Positions 35,107 through 49,009 are shown, numbered from the stretch's first letter. The stretch is 64,000 bases of DNA from Sphagnum magellanicum (GCA_021904315.1 CM038926.1:4326390-4390389), one strand, 5' to 3'. The notes: generated from the letters alone by a model not told the origin. Translations and numbers: made by a program.

Positions 35107-36020
35107 TGTCGCAACCCTAACCTTGGGCTCACGACCAAGGCAAAGGGCTTGCAAGGGTGCGGGCCAAGACTAAGCCCGGGAATTGCATTCTCATGCCCCC
35201 GGGAGTGCAAAAGAGTGTGAGAGAAAAAACCCTCACACTCCCAAATGAACTCCCATGTTAGGAGTTGGAGTCTAGGTGGACTCCCGAATGTTCAGAGAGT
35301 GATTGCAAGGGTCAAAGCCCAATGGCTCGAAGAGTTATTCATACCATTGGAAATCTATTGAAACTTAGATGTCTAAAATGGGCTTGCATCACCCATTTGG
35401 ACATCTGAAACACAAGTTATGGCCAAAAGAAAGGCTGGGAGTCGAATTGGCAGTTTGACTCCCAACCATTAAAAGTCGAGAATCACCCCCATTTTCTTAT
35501 GTGCAAGTGGTGTGCGACATACCATTGAAAAACTCTCAATGAGGTGTACAACTTTGTTCCAGATCTCATTTCAATCGAAGGTCTGCACACAAAGTTATGG
35601 GGCCCCAAAGTCGCGGGAGTCCCAACTTTAACAATTTTGGGACTCCCACTTCGGAATCTCGAGACAAAAAGCCATTTGGATGTGGGCCTCATGGAGAGGC
35701 ACAAAGTATACTATAAGGGGCAAGGTGGTGGCTTCCCCCAAGTCTAGGCTGTGGTGAGTCTTGCGAGTCTGAGTTTGCCCATGACTTGTCTTAGCACCAA
35801 AAGTGCTCCAAGTATGCATTAACCACCTTGTGTTGGTTTTGTGCAAGTATGTGTGAGTAATTGATGTTTGTCACTCTTCCTAATCCCATCTTGGAGCTCC
35901 GGCATGCCCCTCTACCCCTCAAAGTGCTACGAGCCAGGGAGCATGTTCCGACTCCTTGCTTTTCCATTGTCTTTAGTTTGGATTCACTTTGAGTCCATTA
36001 AGGAGCTTGGGAGTGCGCCA
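35107..36020 (+). mobile_element. Solo LTR (fossil), second copy of the family
   Basis: This 914-bp unit begins TGTCGCAACCC and ends GGGAGTGCGCCA. It is clearly related along its length to the copy at 15204-16023 (for example ggcagtttgactccc and ggtggtggcttcccc). Flanking pentamers are acatt and acctt, a 4-of-5 match. It has fewer CpG sites than the other copies and looks the oldest of the three. It has no internal coding region. Confidence 0.75.
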
Positions 36021-36029
36021 ACCTTCCCA

Positions 36030-37670
36030 CATTGATTTGAATAGCACAACGCCACGTTCCAACCATTTCAACCAGATCCATGGAATAATCAACCGCCATT
36101 AATTCAACCACCATTAGGATCATGTGTACTAATTTGTTGCCCTAATCTTAATTTACAATTCCCATTACCCTAAATTAACACTTAGAAGATAGCTTTAATT
36201 TAATTTAAATTAATGATGAGATGTATTGCAATTGGAAACTCATTTAGATTATACCTTCAATTGATAATTGACAAAAACATTCACTTGATTTATCCATGTC
36301 CATCTTACCCCTAATTATCAATGAATTCAAACATTTGATTGGTACATAACTACAACAAAATAACTAAATGGGGATTGTGGTCATACTTACTATTTACTAC
36401 TTGGTACTCTATTCATACTTTATAGTCTCCTTGTCAACTAGAGTATCCATTTGAATTACAATTTCGTCTTGAAATGGAAACAATCATCACTTGGAAACAA
36501 CATAAAATGATTTCCACTAGCCTTTTTTTACATCAAAGTAAAGTAGTCAATAATGTCTAATAGTGGTAATGATTATCCCACCAAGCCTCAACACACACCA
36601 AAATAATTAACAATTGAATAGCTAAGGGAATCAAGTGATAGAAGTCTTCCTTTAATCTAGGCCATACACACCACTTGGACAATTTGTTTGCATGTATCAA
36701 ATGATGCGAGGTTCCAAATATGCCTCTGAGGATCAATACCACCACCATGCCTTTAATAGTCAAATTAGCCTCAAGCAACATCAAAATGGGTGGGCATAAG
36801 GCTTAGGGTTCCACCCAATTACAGCTTGGGTGAAGCCTCAAATGACTAAAATTCTTGGTCAACTAATCTTTATGGACTAAAGACAACCAACTATGCCCAT
36901 CTAATGCTTGGTGCATGGGTAATTCAAATATATTGATTATTGTGAAGATTTTACTTTGCATCCAACTTGCAGTAATGAAAATTAAAATAATAAACAAAAT
37001 ACACAAGTTATGTGTTCAAACCATGTTTGTATACACAAGTAATACACATTGAATTGCTATTGCATTCCTTGAATATAACCAAAAGAACAATTTCAATTCA
37101 AATTCCAATAATCTAGTTGGCTTGAAAAACAAACTCTTCGAGCTTAAACACAACTTTACTATAAAGAACATTGAAAACAATGGTCCACGTTTCTATTATT
37201 TTATTTGTCCCTTTTAAATTTGAATACACCCACCAAGCCCTCTTGCACATTTAATTGTTAATTCATTCAAAATAAGTATGAAAATAAATCCAAACCACCA
37301 AACCTTATGATATGGCCACTGAAATTGTTTGGTTTGGTGGTTTGAATCTATTATAGGGTTGGTGGTTATCTTGTTGAAACTATACAACTTAAGTATGTAT
37401 ACAAATAATTTTGTTATATGTTATATAAATATATATAACATAATGCCCAATGATGTACTATTATAGTTAGTATACCACCATGCAAAAATTGGTTACAATA
37501 GGTCTAAGGATTTCATCAAAATTAACCAAAGGTTCTATTTGTCACAATTTGTTTTAACAACGTTTCACCTTTCATTATGCCCATAGATAAAATTCAAATT
37601 TAGTGTGAACAAGAGATTCAAGTGTGGTGACATATATAAGGTACTGCTTATTACCTAAAAGGATGCAAAG
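36030..37670. other. No gene seen
   Basis: AT-rich sequence without a supported coding frame or element end. Confidence 0.45.
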
Positions 37671-37674
37671 CCTA

Positions 37675-38160
37675 AAATGACAACCATTCACCCCTAACCC
37701 CAAAACCACTCAAACCCTAAACCCATACTGCCAACCCACTCATGACCTAACCCCAGAACCACTCAAACCTTAAACCCACATTGCCAAACCACTCGTGTTG
37801 TTATATGTGCATACCAATTTTTGGAAGCTCAAAAGGTTTTCCTCTTACAACAACTAACTCTTATGCATTCAAAAGTTACACATTTAGATACATTTGGTTA
37901 AAGTTGTGAGATCTTTACCTTGTATCGATGAATTTGATCCTAGGTTGTAATAAGTAGAATGTGCTTCAAACACTAGAAGGTCAACAAAGAGGTAGCAGTT
38001 GACGTCTTTTAGATCGACAAAAAAGTAGCAGGTTGACGTCTTTTGAAGGTCAACAAAAAGGTAGCAAGTTGATGAATCTTCTAAAGGTGGACATAGAGGT
38101 AACATGTCAATGACTTCTAAAGGTTGACAAATAGGTAGTAGGTCGTGGACTTTTGTAAGG
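37675..38160. repeat. Two small tandem repeats
   Basis: From 37,680 to 37,795 a unit of about 57-60 bp (cactcaaaccctaaaccca) occurs twice. From about 37,977 to 38,150 a unit of about 37-40 bp (aaggtcaacaaaaaggtagc) occurs about five times in diverged form. The minus-strand frame here (LFVDL repeated) only follows the repeat. A 13-base C run lies at 38,559-38,571. Confidence 0.65.
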
Positions 38161-39047
38161 AGACTTAAAATTTTCTAGAGACAAATGTGATCCAAGGTCC
38201 TATAAAATGCACATACGTCAATGTGATTTGTAGAGCAACTGTAGCAAATTTGATGAAATGATATTGGGGGACTTTGTTGAAGAAGTTGGAGATGCGCAAA
38301 TCAAAGCCAAGAAATGCCACCTCCATTTGAACCATAACTAGTGTAGCATTTCAAGCACAAAGAGGAACATTTCATCCAAAGTTGGTGAGACATTCTGATT
38401 TGGGAGAAATGCAGTACACATCCTTATGCATTGGTTTTGTTTTACAATCATATATGAGTTTGATGTTATTCCAAAATGCTGTTTGAGGTCAAATTCCATG
38501 CACAATAACCTATCTTTGAGCTTATTTAGTGACGAACAATAAGGTACACCTTTTTTCTCCCCCCCCCCCCCAAAGCCCTAATTATAATGACCTTTTCATA
38601 ATTGTTCATCATCATTTTTTCATTTCAATTTTGTCTAGATCTTGAACCCGCCATCCTACATGTTTCATGTAATAAGGGGAACTCCAAAAGACCACCATAG
38701 TGACAACCTTAGCTTGACAAGCAAAGGTGGCATAATGCCGAAGTCGGTAAAGTGACATTAATCAAAGTTGCATATGTTGGATGCCAACAAACAACCTCAT
38801 AGCTCGTGGTTCGATGATGGCTCGAAGACTGAATTTTGACTTCCTTTGTTGGCATTCCCATCAAGTAGCACAAAAGCCCCCTAACAAAAAGTGAAACAAT
38901 CTGCCAATAGGAGGCAAACAATCCCCATGGCAAATCAATCATGTGTAAGAAGCAAGTAGGTGACTTCTTCCAAATTCATCCCTTCTCCTTCATATACTTT
39001 CTTCTTCACCATCACCTATATTTTTTGTCCTTTGTTACAAGCGTTTT

Positions 39048-39867
39048 TTACGCGCTCCTAAGTCCCTTGCTAGACCCATTTGAGGGTCCAAGTACGTTAA
39101 ATTGCGAAAAGTTGGGACTTGAGGGCCGCTCCCGACTTCCAGCACTAAAAGGGGGTAGAGGGGCGTGCTAGAAGTCCCGAGATTAAACTAGGAAGAGGGA
39201 CAAGTATTATCTCACTCGAATCTGCATCCAAAACCAACCACAAGAGGGTTAGTTCACATTCGGGAACACCCTTGAATGTTGGGACAAGCCACAGGCGCTT
39301 GGACTCACTTGACTCACCATGACCCGGACTCGGGGGAAGCCATCACCTTCCCCCATATAGTATTCTCTGCAGCTCTCGGTGGAGGCTACATTCAAATGGA
39401 TCTTTTTCCCGGGACTCCCAAGGAGGAGTCCCGAAATTGTCCTGAGTTGGAGTCCCGGGACTTTGGGAGCTCATATCTCCCGTCCGCGACCTCCGATTGG
39501 AGTGAGGTCTAAACCAAAATTATAGCTCTCCTTGAGAGCTTTCCAACAACATGTCGCACTCCTTTAGCAGACGTCGGAAAAAGGTCGAATCCAGACTTTT
39601 AGTGATCGGGAGTCAAACTGTCAATTTGACTCCCGACCCTTATTTTGCCCATAACTTGGGCTGAAAATGTCCAAATGGCACATCCGAGGCCATTTTGGGC
39701 ATTTACACTTCAAGACCTTTCCATTGCTATAAAGAACACGTCAATGTGAGGTGTTTTGACCCTTGAACTTGAGCTCTGAATTTTTGGGAGTCCCGGAGGA
39801 CTCCAACTTCCCACTTTTGGGGATGTGAGTTTCATCCTCACACTTATCCCAAAGTGGGGTTGCGATA
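39048..39867 (-). mobile_element. Solo LTR (fossil), third copy, minus strand
   Basis: This 820-bp unit is related in inverted orientation to the copy at 15204-16023 and has the same length. It is flanked by a perfect 5-bp duplication, gtttt at 39043-39047 and 39868-39872. The terminal dinucleotides are slightly diverged. It has no internal coding region. Closely shared blocks include the gactcccgaccc segment and the ccttcccccatatagtattctctgc segment. Confidence 0.85.
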
Positions 39868-39872
39868 GTTTT

Positions 39873-41230
39873 TCTCTTCCTTTGTACACTTATGTTTTCA
39901 AAATTGGATATCTACTTAGATTTAATAGTACCCCAAGCAAGGCTCAAGCATGGACATTTTGACAAATGTTCTTAGCCATGATATATAAGTATTAACATGA
40001 TACAGATTGATGCTTCGTGGATTCCAACATTTCAGATTTAATTCTAGTTGTTATTATTCAAATCATTCTTTAGTTGTTGGTCTTGTTTGTCTCTTCTATT
40101 TTTTATGGTTGATTTTCCTTTCTTTAATGTTTGTTAGTATGTCAAGCTAGTATGTTGTTAGGTTGGAAATCTCTATGACCTTATTGGGTCAGCTCTCAAC
40201 TCTATTATTGTTGACTTAAAATCGTAAGTATGAAGCTTTTAGTATATTCCGACAAGCAGTGTGCTTAGGGTGCAAGGAGGCACCAATGACTACCATTTGT
40301 GTAAGCCTCTCTATGACCTTAACTTAGATAGTTACTTGTGCAAGTACAAGGTACTTGATGAAATGAAACTTATGCTTACAAGCTTGTTCTCACTTGAATG
40401 AAGATGTTTTTCACATCTATGTTTCTTCAATGGTAATGAACCTTATGACTAGGTCTTCTAGTTTCTTCCAGAAATGTGACCAAGCTTATGATTTAGATGC
40501 TTGTGTAATGGTTGGCCATAATCTTGGTTTCATTGTTATATGTTTATTTATACCCACCATCAAAGCTGTATATGGTAGTAGGAAGTCATGGTAGGTCATC
40601 ACTGTTATTCATGATGAAGTTGATGGTTTGATACTTTGTGAGGAAAGTCATAAGGTTATGACCACACTAATTCTTGTTATGTTACCTTGAAAATGTTATT
40701 ATGGAGTTATGTTTAATTGTGTCACAATGATGTTGGGAGTATGTGCAAATGTGGACAATGGGTTTTGGTAAGAGTTGTTAGACCATTAGGGATTTAATAA
40801 ACATGTCCTAATTGTCTGAAGCAAGGTAAATTCATTTCCAATGGTTTTTGTGGACATTTTGCGTCCAAGCAGCCAACTTTGATGTGTTTAAAAGGTATTT
40901 TCAAGGTGTAGAAGGCCCTAGAAACACTCCTCTATGTGGGCCATTGTATGCTTAAGCTTAGATGCTTGTGTATACAAGGATAAGCTAAATGAAATAAAAC
41001 TTACCCTCACAAGTTGGGTGCATCTTCAATGAAGATTTTTTTGACTTTCTTCATTAGCTATGTACGAATTAAGTTATAGCGAACATGACAATTCAGTATT
41101 CCCATTACTTCACGCTAGAAACACAGTAGAAACTTGGGATGTAGATGTTTATATAATGGTAACTAAACATGCAATTATTAATTTTCCCATTAGGTCTGTA
41201 AACTTGGACATAATTCGAACTATTGATTAT
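39873..41230. other. No gene seen
   Basis: Short plus-strand frames (40394-40594, 41060-41248) have no recognisable domain. Words such as tatgttcttgg and tcatgatgaag recur loosely, and this may be a decayed edge of the following array. Confidence 0.35.
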
Positions 41231-41239
41231 GATTTCAAG

Positions 41240-44200
41240 GCTAGGTGAGTCAAACTAATCAAAATATAAACCCTAAGCAATACCAAATATAATAAACATG
41301 CCTTCATATTGTGTTTCAAGGTACCTTGGCTTTTAGTGGATGAATATTTGCTACTCTAATACCTTTGCCTTTTCTTTTTATGGAGTTTTGGTATTGTTGT
41401 AGTATGTCCCTAAATGGTCTCAAAGACCTAAACCTTCCAAATCAAAGAGTTGTTTATTTTAATACCCATTACACTTGCAAATTATTTGTTTAATTAGGTC
41501 CAATGATTTTCATTTCACATTGATCGAACTTTTATGCTCATATTGCTTGATTCATTTTGAAGGATTCTCAAACTTGAAATGTTTAATATATGTATTTAGA
41601 TTGGTAGTATGCATCTACATCTCTACTAGTATGACCTAGGTGAATGTACATGGACAAATGGGTGGCCATGACGTATCTTAATACATATTGGAATTCAAAG
41701 CAACCTTGGTTCTTTGGGAAAATACACAAAATACATATCATATAATTTAAAGGCATTGTTGTTCATAGTACTTTTGGTTCTCTTCGATACTAAATTTGCT
41801 ACCCTAATACCTTTGCCCTAATTTTAGTCCTCCTAACTTGGTGTTCTTTCTATGGAGTTCTGGTATTGTTGTAATATGTCCCTAAATGGCCTCAAAGACT
41901 TAAACCCTACAAATAAGACAGTTGGTTATTTTAATACCCATTACACCCGCAAATTATTTGTTTAATTAGGTATGATGATTTTCATTTTACATCGATCCAT
42001 TTTATGTGCCCATATTGCTTTATCATTCTTGGGGATTCTAAACCTTGAAATGTTTAATTTATGTGTTTAAATTAGTTGTATGCACCTACATTTCTACTAG
42101 TATGACCTAGGTGAATGTCCATGGACAAATGGGTGACCATGATGTACATGAATACATCTTGGATTCAAAGCAACCTTGGTTCTTTGGGAAAATACATGAA
42201 ATACATATCATTTTCAGGGCATTCTTGTTCATAGTACTTTTGGTTCTCTTGGATACTGAATTTTCTACCCTAATACCTTTGCCTTAATGTCAATCCTCCT
42301 AATTTGGTGTTCTTTCTATGGATTTTTGGTATAGTATGTCCCTGAATGGCCTCAAAAACCTAAACCCCCCAAATGAGACAGTTAGTTACTTTAATACCCA
42401 TTACATCCGCAAATTGTTTGTTTAATTAGGTCTGATGATTTTCATTTCACATTGATCCAAGTTATGTGCCCATATTACTTGATTAATTCTTAGGGATTCA
42501 AAAACTTCAAATGTGTAGAATGTGTTTAGATTTGCAGTTTGGCATATACACCTCCATCTATATTAATCAAATTGAGGTGAATATCCATGGACAAATGGGT
42601 GGCTAGAATGTACTTGAATACATATTGGGATTTAGAATAGCCCTAGTTCTATGGGGAAATGTATGTAATAAATATCATATAGTTATAAGGCATTATTGTT
42701 CATAGTACTTTTGGTTTTGCTAGATATTGAATTTGTTGCCTTAATAACTCTACCCTAATTTTAATTACCGTATCATGGTGTCCTATGGAGTTTTATTATT
42801 GCTATAGTACATTCATGAATGGTGTTAAAGAGACCTAAACCCTCCAAATGAGTATTGGTAACCTTGATGAATTGCTAATACTCTGGTTTTTAATGGATGA
42901 GTGTTTGCTACTTGATACTTCAACCTTAATTTTTGTCCTCCTAACTTTGTGTTCTTGCTATGGTTTTGGTGTTGATGTCTTATGTTCTTGGATGGCCTTA
43001 GAGACCTAAACCATCCAAATGAGATAATTGGTACCTGATTTTCCTAGGTCATCCACAAATTGTGACATAATTAGGTATGATGGCATTGACTTCACATTGA
43101 TCCAATTTTGTGCCCATATTACTTGATTCATTTAGAGGGATTTTGAAACTTGAAATGTTTTCTATGTGTTTAAAATTGGTAGTTCCACATATGCAAGGTG
43201 GCATCTCTACCAATGAGGTCTGGGTGATTATCCATGGACAAATGGATGGTCAGAACATACCTAAATACATCTTGGGATTCAAAGTAACCTTGGTTCAATG
43301 GGGAAATGCATGTAATAAATATCATATAGTGACATGGTATGTGTTCAGGATATTGAATTTGTTGCCCTAGTACCTCTGCCCTAATTTCAGTTGTCCTATC
43401 AAGTTCTTTTTATGGAATTTTGTTATTGTTGTAATATGTTCATGAATGGCATTAAAGATATTTAAACCCTCCAAATGAATATTGGAACCTTGATGAATTA
43501 CCAATACTTTGGCTTTTAATGGATGAGTACTTATTGCCTTGATATCTCTGCCCTAATTTTTGTCCTCCTAACTTAGTGTTCTTATTGTTCTTGTTATGGA
43601 CTTTCGATGTTGATGTCCTATGTTCATGGATGGCTTTAGAGACCTAAACCCTCCACATGAGATAATAAGCATGTGATTTTCTTAGGTCATTTGCAAATTT
43701 TGACATTTAATTAGGTTTGATGATTTTGATTTCAAATGGATCCAAATTCTATTTGCATAGTTATTGGTTCATTAAGAAGGATTTTAAAACTTCATATGCC
43801 TAAAATGGGTTTAGATTGGCAATTTGGCATATGATGTTGCATTTCAATGGGGACATGCCATTACAATTTACCTTGGTCAGGGCTAAGTGAATCAAACTAG
43901 TCAAACCCTCAACCCTAAACAATACCAAATATAATAAACATGCTTTCATATTATGTTTCAAGGTACCTTGGCTTTTAATGGATGACTATTTGCTACTTTA
44001 ATACCTCTGCCTTAATTTTTGTCCACCTAACTTGGTGATCTTCCTTTGGAGTTTTAGTTTTGGTGTCCAATGCTCCTGGATGGCTTTAGAGACCTAAACC
44101 CTCCAAATGAAAAAGTTGGTACCTTAGTTTCCTAGGTCATTCGCAAATTGTGACATAATTAAGTCTAATGATGTCAACTTCACATTGATCCAAATTTTGT

Positions 44201-45900
44201 GCCCATATTGCTTGAATAATCTAAAAGGATTATGAAACTTATGTTTTCTGCATATGCAAGATGGCATCTCTACTAATGAAGTCTAAATGAGTGTCCATGG
44301 ACAAATGGGTGGTCAGAATGAACCTGAATGCATCTTGGAATTTAGAATAAGCCTGGTTCTATGGGGAAATGTATGTAATAAATATCATATAGTTTATAGG
44401 GCATTATTGTTCATAGTACTTTTGGTTTTATTAGATATTGAATTTGTTGCCTTAATACCTTTGCCCTAATTTTAGTTGTCATATCATGGTGTCCTAGGGA
44501 GTTTTATTATTGCTATAGTACATTCATGAATGGCATTAAAAATACCTAAACCCTCCAAATGAGTATTGGTAACCTTGATGAATTGCTAATATTCTAACTT
44601 TGAGTGGATGGGTACTTATTGCCATAATACCTCTGCCTTAATTTCTATCCTCTTAACTTGGTGTTTTTGTTGTTCTTGCTATGGACTTTTGGTGTTGTCC
44701 TATGTTCATGGATGGCCTTAAAGACCTAAACCCTCCACATGCGATAGTTGGTACTTGATTTTCATAAGTCATCTGCAAATTTTGACATTTAATTAGGTTT
44801 GATGATTTTGATTTCAAATGGATCCAAATTTTGTTTGCATGGTTATTGGTTCATTAAGAAGGATTCTAAAACCTCGTATGCTTAAAATGGGTTTAAATTG
44901 GTAATTTGGCATATGCTGTTACATTTCAATTGGGACATGCCATTACAATTTACCTTGGTCAGGGCTAGGTGAATCAAACTAGTCAAACCTTCAACCCTAA
45001 ACAATACCAAATATAATAAACATGCCCTGATATTATGTTTCAAGGTACCTTGGCTTTTCGTGGATCACTATTTGTTGCCTTAATACTTTTGCCATAATTT
45101 CTGGTCTCCTAACTTGGTGAATTTTCTTTGAAGTTTTGGTGTTACTTTCCTATGTTCTTGGATGGCCTTAGAAACCTAAACCATCCAAATGAAATAGTTG
45201 GTACCTGAGTTTCCTAGGTCATTTACAAATTGTGACATAATTAGGTCTAATGAAATTGACTTCACATTGATCCAAATTTTGTGCCCATATTCCTTGAATA
45301 ACCTAGAAAGATTCTGAAACTTGAAATGTTTTCGGCATGTTTAAATTGGCAGTTTTGCATATCCAAGATGGCATCTCTACTAATGAGGTCTAGGTGACTA
45401 TCCATGGACAAACATGTGGTCAAAACATATCTAAATACATCTTGGGATTCAAAGTAATTTTCGTTCTATGGGGAAATGCATGTAATGAATATCATATAGT
45501 TATAGGGTATGTGTTTGTAGTACTTTTGGTTTTACTAGATAATAAATTTGTTGCCCTAATACCTCTGCCTTAATTTCAATCCTTGTAACATGGTGTTCTT
45601 TCTATGGAGTTTTGGTATTATTGTTCTATGTTCCTGCATGGCCTTAAAGACCTTATTCCCTCCAAATGAAACGGTTGGTTACTGATTTTCCCATGTCATT
45701 TGCAAATTGTGACAAAATTAGGTTTGTTGATTTTAATTTACATGGAAGCAACTTTTGTTTGCATCTTTACCGATTCATTTTTCAAGATTTTGAAACTTGG
45801 GATGTTTTAAATGCGTTTAGATTGGTAGTTTGGCATATGCGAGATGGCATCTGTCTACTAGTTAGATATAGGTGACTATCCATAGACAAATGGGGGCTGA
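41240..45900 (+). repeat. Decayed tandem array, about 450-470 bp unit with larger duplications
   Basis: The phrase tatggagttttggtattg recurs at about 41381, 41852, 42317, 42784, 43411, 44044, 44495, 45125 and 45604. Extra partial units about 180 bp downstream occur at 42963, 43594 and 44680. The phrases agacctaaaccctccaaatg, taatacctttgcc and catccatggacaaatggg recur in the same order. A larger duplication of about 1.08 kb is visible: taccttggtcagggctaggt occurs near 43869 and 44951, with a cousin at about 41240. Units are diverged and carry no shared open frame. Confidence 0.85.
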
Positions 45901-46289
45901 GACTATTTATAATAAACCTACATTAGTGTGGGCATGGTTTTCAAATCCAACCACATGTTCCATAGGTTGTAAAAGGGCCTAAAACAATCCATGTTTTAGG
46001 TCCTAGTGCATTTGTAGGTAGTAACATACAGATTAGTGGCAATGGGAGCACCTCGAATGGACAAGGGTGTGTTATACTTATGCAAAACTAGCCAAATGCA
46101 ATGAGTGCATTGCATACAAAACAAAAGAAACATAGTCAATAGAAAGTGGTAGCCTATCACCAAAAGGTGAAGGATGTTATGCACATGGGCATGCTCCCAA
46201 AAAGACTCGCATTCCCACAAATGAAACAAATGAGATCACTCACCTGAAAAGGGGCATGGTAGCAAGCAAGTCAAGGATGTTGCATATCG

Positions 46290-46600
46290 ACATCTTAACC
46301 TAACTGTACAACATATGAAATACCACACAAGGAGGCAATGGGAGGCAATTTATGAAGAACTTGAACAAAAGTTTTACTATGACCCACCTTTAAGGCCAAA
46401 AATTGTGGAGAGATATTTTATTGAACATTTTAAATCTATGAAGGCAACATGGAAATCCTAGTGGGTGGCAAAAGGGGAGAGTGCACGACTAGACAATTTT
46501 CTTAAGGAGTGCTGGAAGGCATTAGTGACCTATTGGAAAACCCTGACTACTGTTATGGAGAGCTCGCGCATGATTGAAGTGTGAGCAATGGTATGGAATC
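46290..46600 (+). pseudogene. Decayed TNPA/Ptta-like fragment
   Basis: A plus-strand frame reads HTRRQWEAIYEELEQKF, then LRPKIVERYFIEHFKSMKATW, and after a stop NFLKECWKALVTYWKT. This resembles the Ptta-type pattern in which an Arg/Lys-rich helix is followed by a W..L..YW motif. The match is weak and short. It may belong with the acidic frame downstream as the remains of another CACTA element's TNPA-like gene. Confidence 0.35.
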
Positions 46601-47470
46601 CCATCGCACTTGGAAGGACGTCATTTGGACAATCCATGGATTTGGAGGTAGAATGTTTAATTTCCTAGCACAAGTTGGTTTCATGAATGAGTGGGGCAAT
46701 AGGTGGGATCACATGTGGGCAATTTGAAAATGCCCAAGTTGGAAATTGCAATAATTCATTGTAAGTTGTTTTGTGGTTTACATGTAAATATGCAACCAGT
46801 TTGATGAAGATGATGATGAGGAAGGCACTTGATGTGCCATCTAGGTACATAACACCCATAGTGAGTTGATGTCAATTGGACCATTGGGTTGAAGATGTTA
46901 TAGTGGTATGTTAGTGGGTTGTTGGTGGGATATTCATGGCCACATAAGATGGTGGTGAAACCCTAATCATTGATCACACCTTCATGTGGTAGGTAAAATT
47001 TGGTTCACAATTTCAAATGTTGTAAAATTGTATTGATAAATCAACACCATTTTTGTGGCATGTAGGGGTGTGGATGCAACTATCAATTTAGGTGATGAAG
47101 GTTTAGGGTTTAGGGTTGATGGGGAGATGAACATGAAAGATGGTCTACCATCCAATGACAAGAATGGCAAAGTGAGTATTTGTCTTTTTGGTTGGTGGGT
47201 GGGATTGCAGTGTGATGATATATGAAATGTGCATGGGTAAGTGATTAACATAGTCATTACTCGCACTTTGGATGCAAACTTATTGTTGAATTGTTGGTCA
47301 TAGCCAGTCCATAATGGGGGGCTTTGATTGGTATGTTATTAAGGGTAGTAATTGTGCTAGAGAAAAATGTTTAGCCATGGCTATCTTTGACATGGTAGTT
47401 CAATTTGTTGTGTTTTCTTTTGGGCAGGTTATTAAGGGCAGCATAAGAGCTAAAAAAAAAAAACAAGGGG

Positions 47471-49000
47471 GTGATTGTTGCCACACACCATCTACTAGGC
47501 AACAAGTGGAGGAGTGCTTTGGAGGCTAAGGTGGAGGCCATGGGAGCCAAAATGGAGTCCATGTCAAACTCCTTATTGCACATCAAGGAGTTGTTACTAA
47601 AGAATGTTGACAGTGGTACAAAAGACACCCCTTTGCCCATGCAATTGCTAGAAATTGGATTGAACGTAATTAAAGACTTAATGCATTCAAGAGGGGACTT
47701 GCAAGTCAACTTGAAGGACACAACTTGCATTTTGGTTCCAGGATTTAAAATCCTTGAATAGACCCCTCCTAGTTTGAAATTGGACATGGGACTAGAGGAA
47801 TTCAAGGTGAAGGAAGATGGGGTGTAACCAAATGAAGGTCTACTTGATATAGATGATCCAAATTATGTTTTGGAATGTAATAAGTTTGCAGACATCGAAA
47901 ATGAAGAGGTGGTGGCCTCCATGACTTTGCATGATGATGAAGGCCATAAAACTACAAGTGAATTAGGGGGCAATGGCGGGCATGAAGGTGAGCAAGTGCT
48001 TGAGCAGGTGTTTGAATAGGGGTTAAATGGTGTTGTAATAGATAACCTTCCCCATGAAGTTGGCAACCCTCTTGACACCCAAGAGGCCATTATGGAAACT
48101 CCTACAAAGTTAGATGTGAGTGATCAAGCTAATCTTGACACACAAGAAATTAAGATAGGAGACCAAGGGCCTAATTGTATGAATGACACATTGGTTGTCA
48201 TTAAGACACATGAAGCTAACATAGAAGACCATGAATTGGATGTTATGAATGATCAGGCTATCCTTGACACACAAGAGGTGAAGACAACAAACCAAGAGCC
48301 AAATTTGTTGGTGTTTCGGGCATGTTTAAGTTGGTTTGCACTACATTAGTTGTTGTTGATATTTAGGAGAATGTGGGGGGGGGGGGGAAGGGGGGTCACA
48401 AGTGTGGATGATCCATTGGTGAAAGACATGCAAAAGGTCACTTGTTCCATGGATATTAGTGGGGGTGATGAAAGTGACACCCAAATTGTTAGTTATAAGA
48501 GGCAAAAAAAACCCAGCCAACCACTCAATCAAGTGCAAGGAAGAGGCTGACAACATTTGTACCATGCACCCAAAAGGCTTACCTGGTTGATAGTGGTGAA
48601 CACATTAGGTCTCTAGAATTATCCCAAGTAGATGAAAATGTTATTCAAGAACCAAAGGTTGATTTTGCCAGCACAAAGGGCAAGAGAGATAATCCAAAGG
48701 CAAGGTCAACACAAGTGACCATAGATGCACATGGTGAGGGAGTTGGAGAGGATTTGAAGGGGACAACCAACTCGCCATCAAGTGGGAATCCTCCACGTTG
48801 TCATATGAAAACAATAAAGCTTGCACATAAACCAGTTTGGGATGTTACTAAACCTTTAGATGTTTGGGATGCGACAAAATCCCAACATTGACAAGGGCTT
48901 ACAAGTCCACCCCCTTCATTACACCTTCAAGATGATGAAGTACATGCTTATTGAATGAATGTTTTTCAAACCCACTCAAAAAGACTTCCCATGTATTATA
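47471..49000 (+). pseudogene. Decayed acidic, coiled-coil-like coding region, unrecognised
   Basis: One frame runs from 47471 to 48349 with stops near 47759, 47827 and 48018. Its text is rich in Glu, Asp and Lys. It begins with a coiled-coil-like segment (LEAKVEAMGAKMESMSN) and later holds two related blocks (LDTQEIKIGDQGPN and LDTQEVKTTNQEPN). Coding-like text continues in other frames to about 49,000 (for example DIDKGLQVHPLHYTFKMMKY-like). A 13-base G run at 48375-48387 disturbs the frame. I do not recognise a family. Order after the Ptta-like piece suggests a transposon accessory gene. Confidence 0.35.
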
Positions 49001-49009
49001 GCTAGTTGG

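Noticed and set aside
37884-38105. Minus-strand protein with LFVDL repeats
   Set aside because: It is the translation of a short tandem DNA repeat.
38559-38571. Functional meaning for the C13 run (and the G13 run at 48375)
   Set aside because: Single homopolymers of this length are expected by slippage and have no supporting context.
41240-45900. CRISPR-like or gene-family array
   Set aside because: Units are hundreds of bases long and diverged throughout, with no short exact repeats and no shared open frame.
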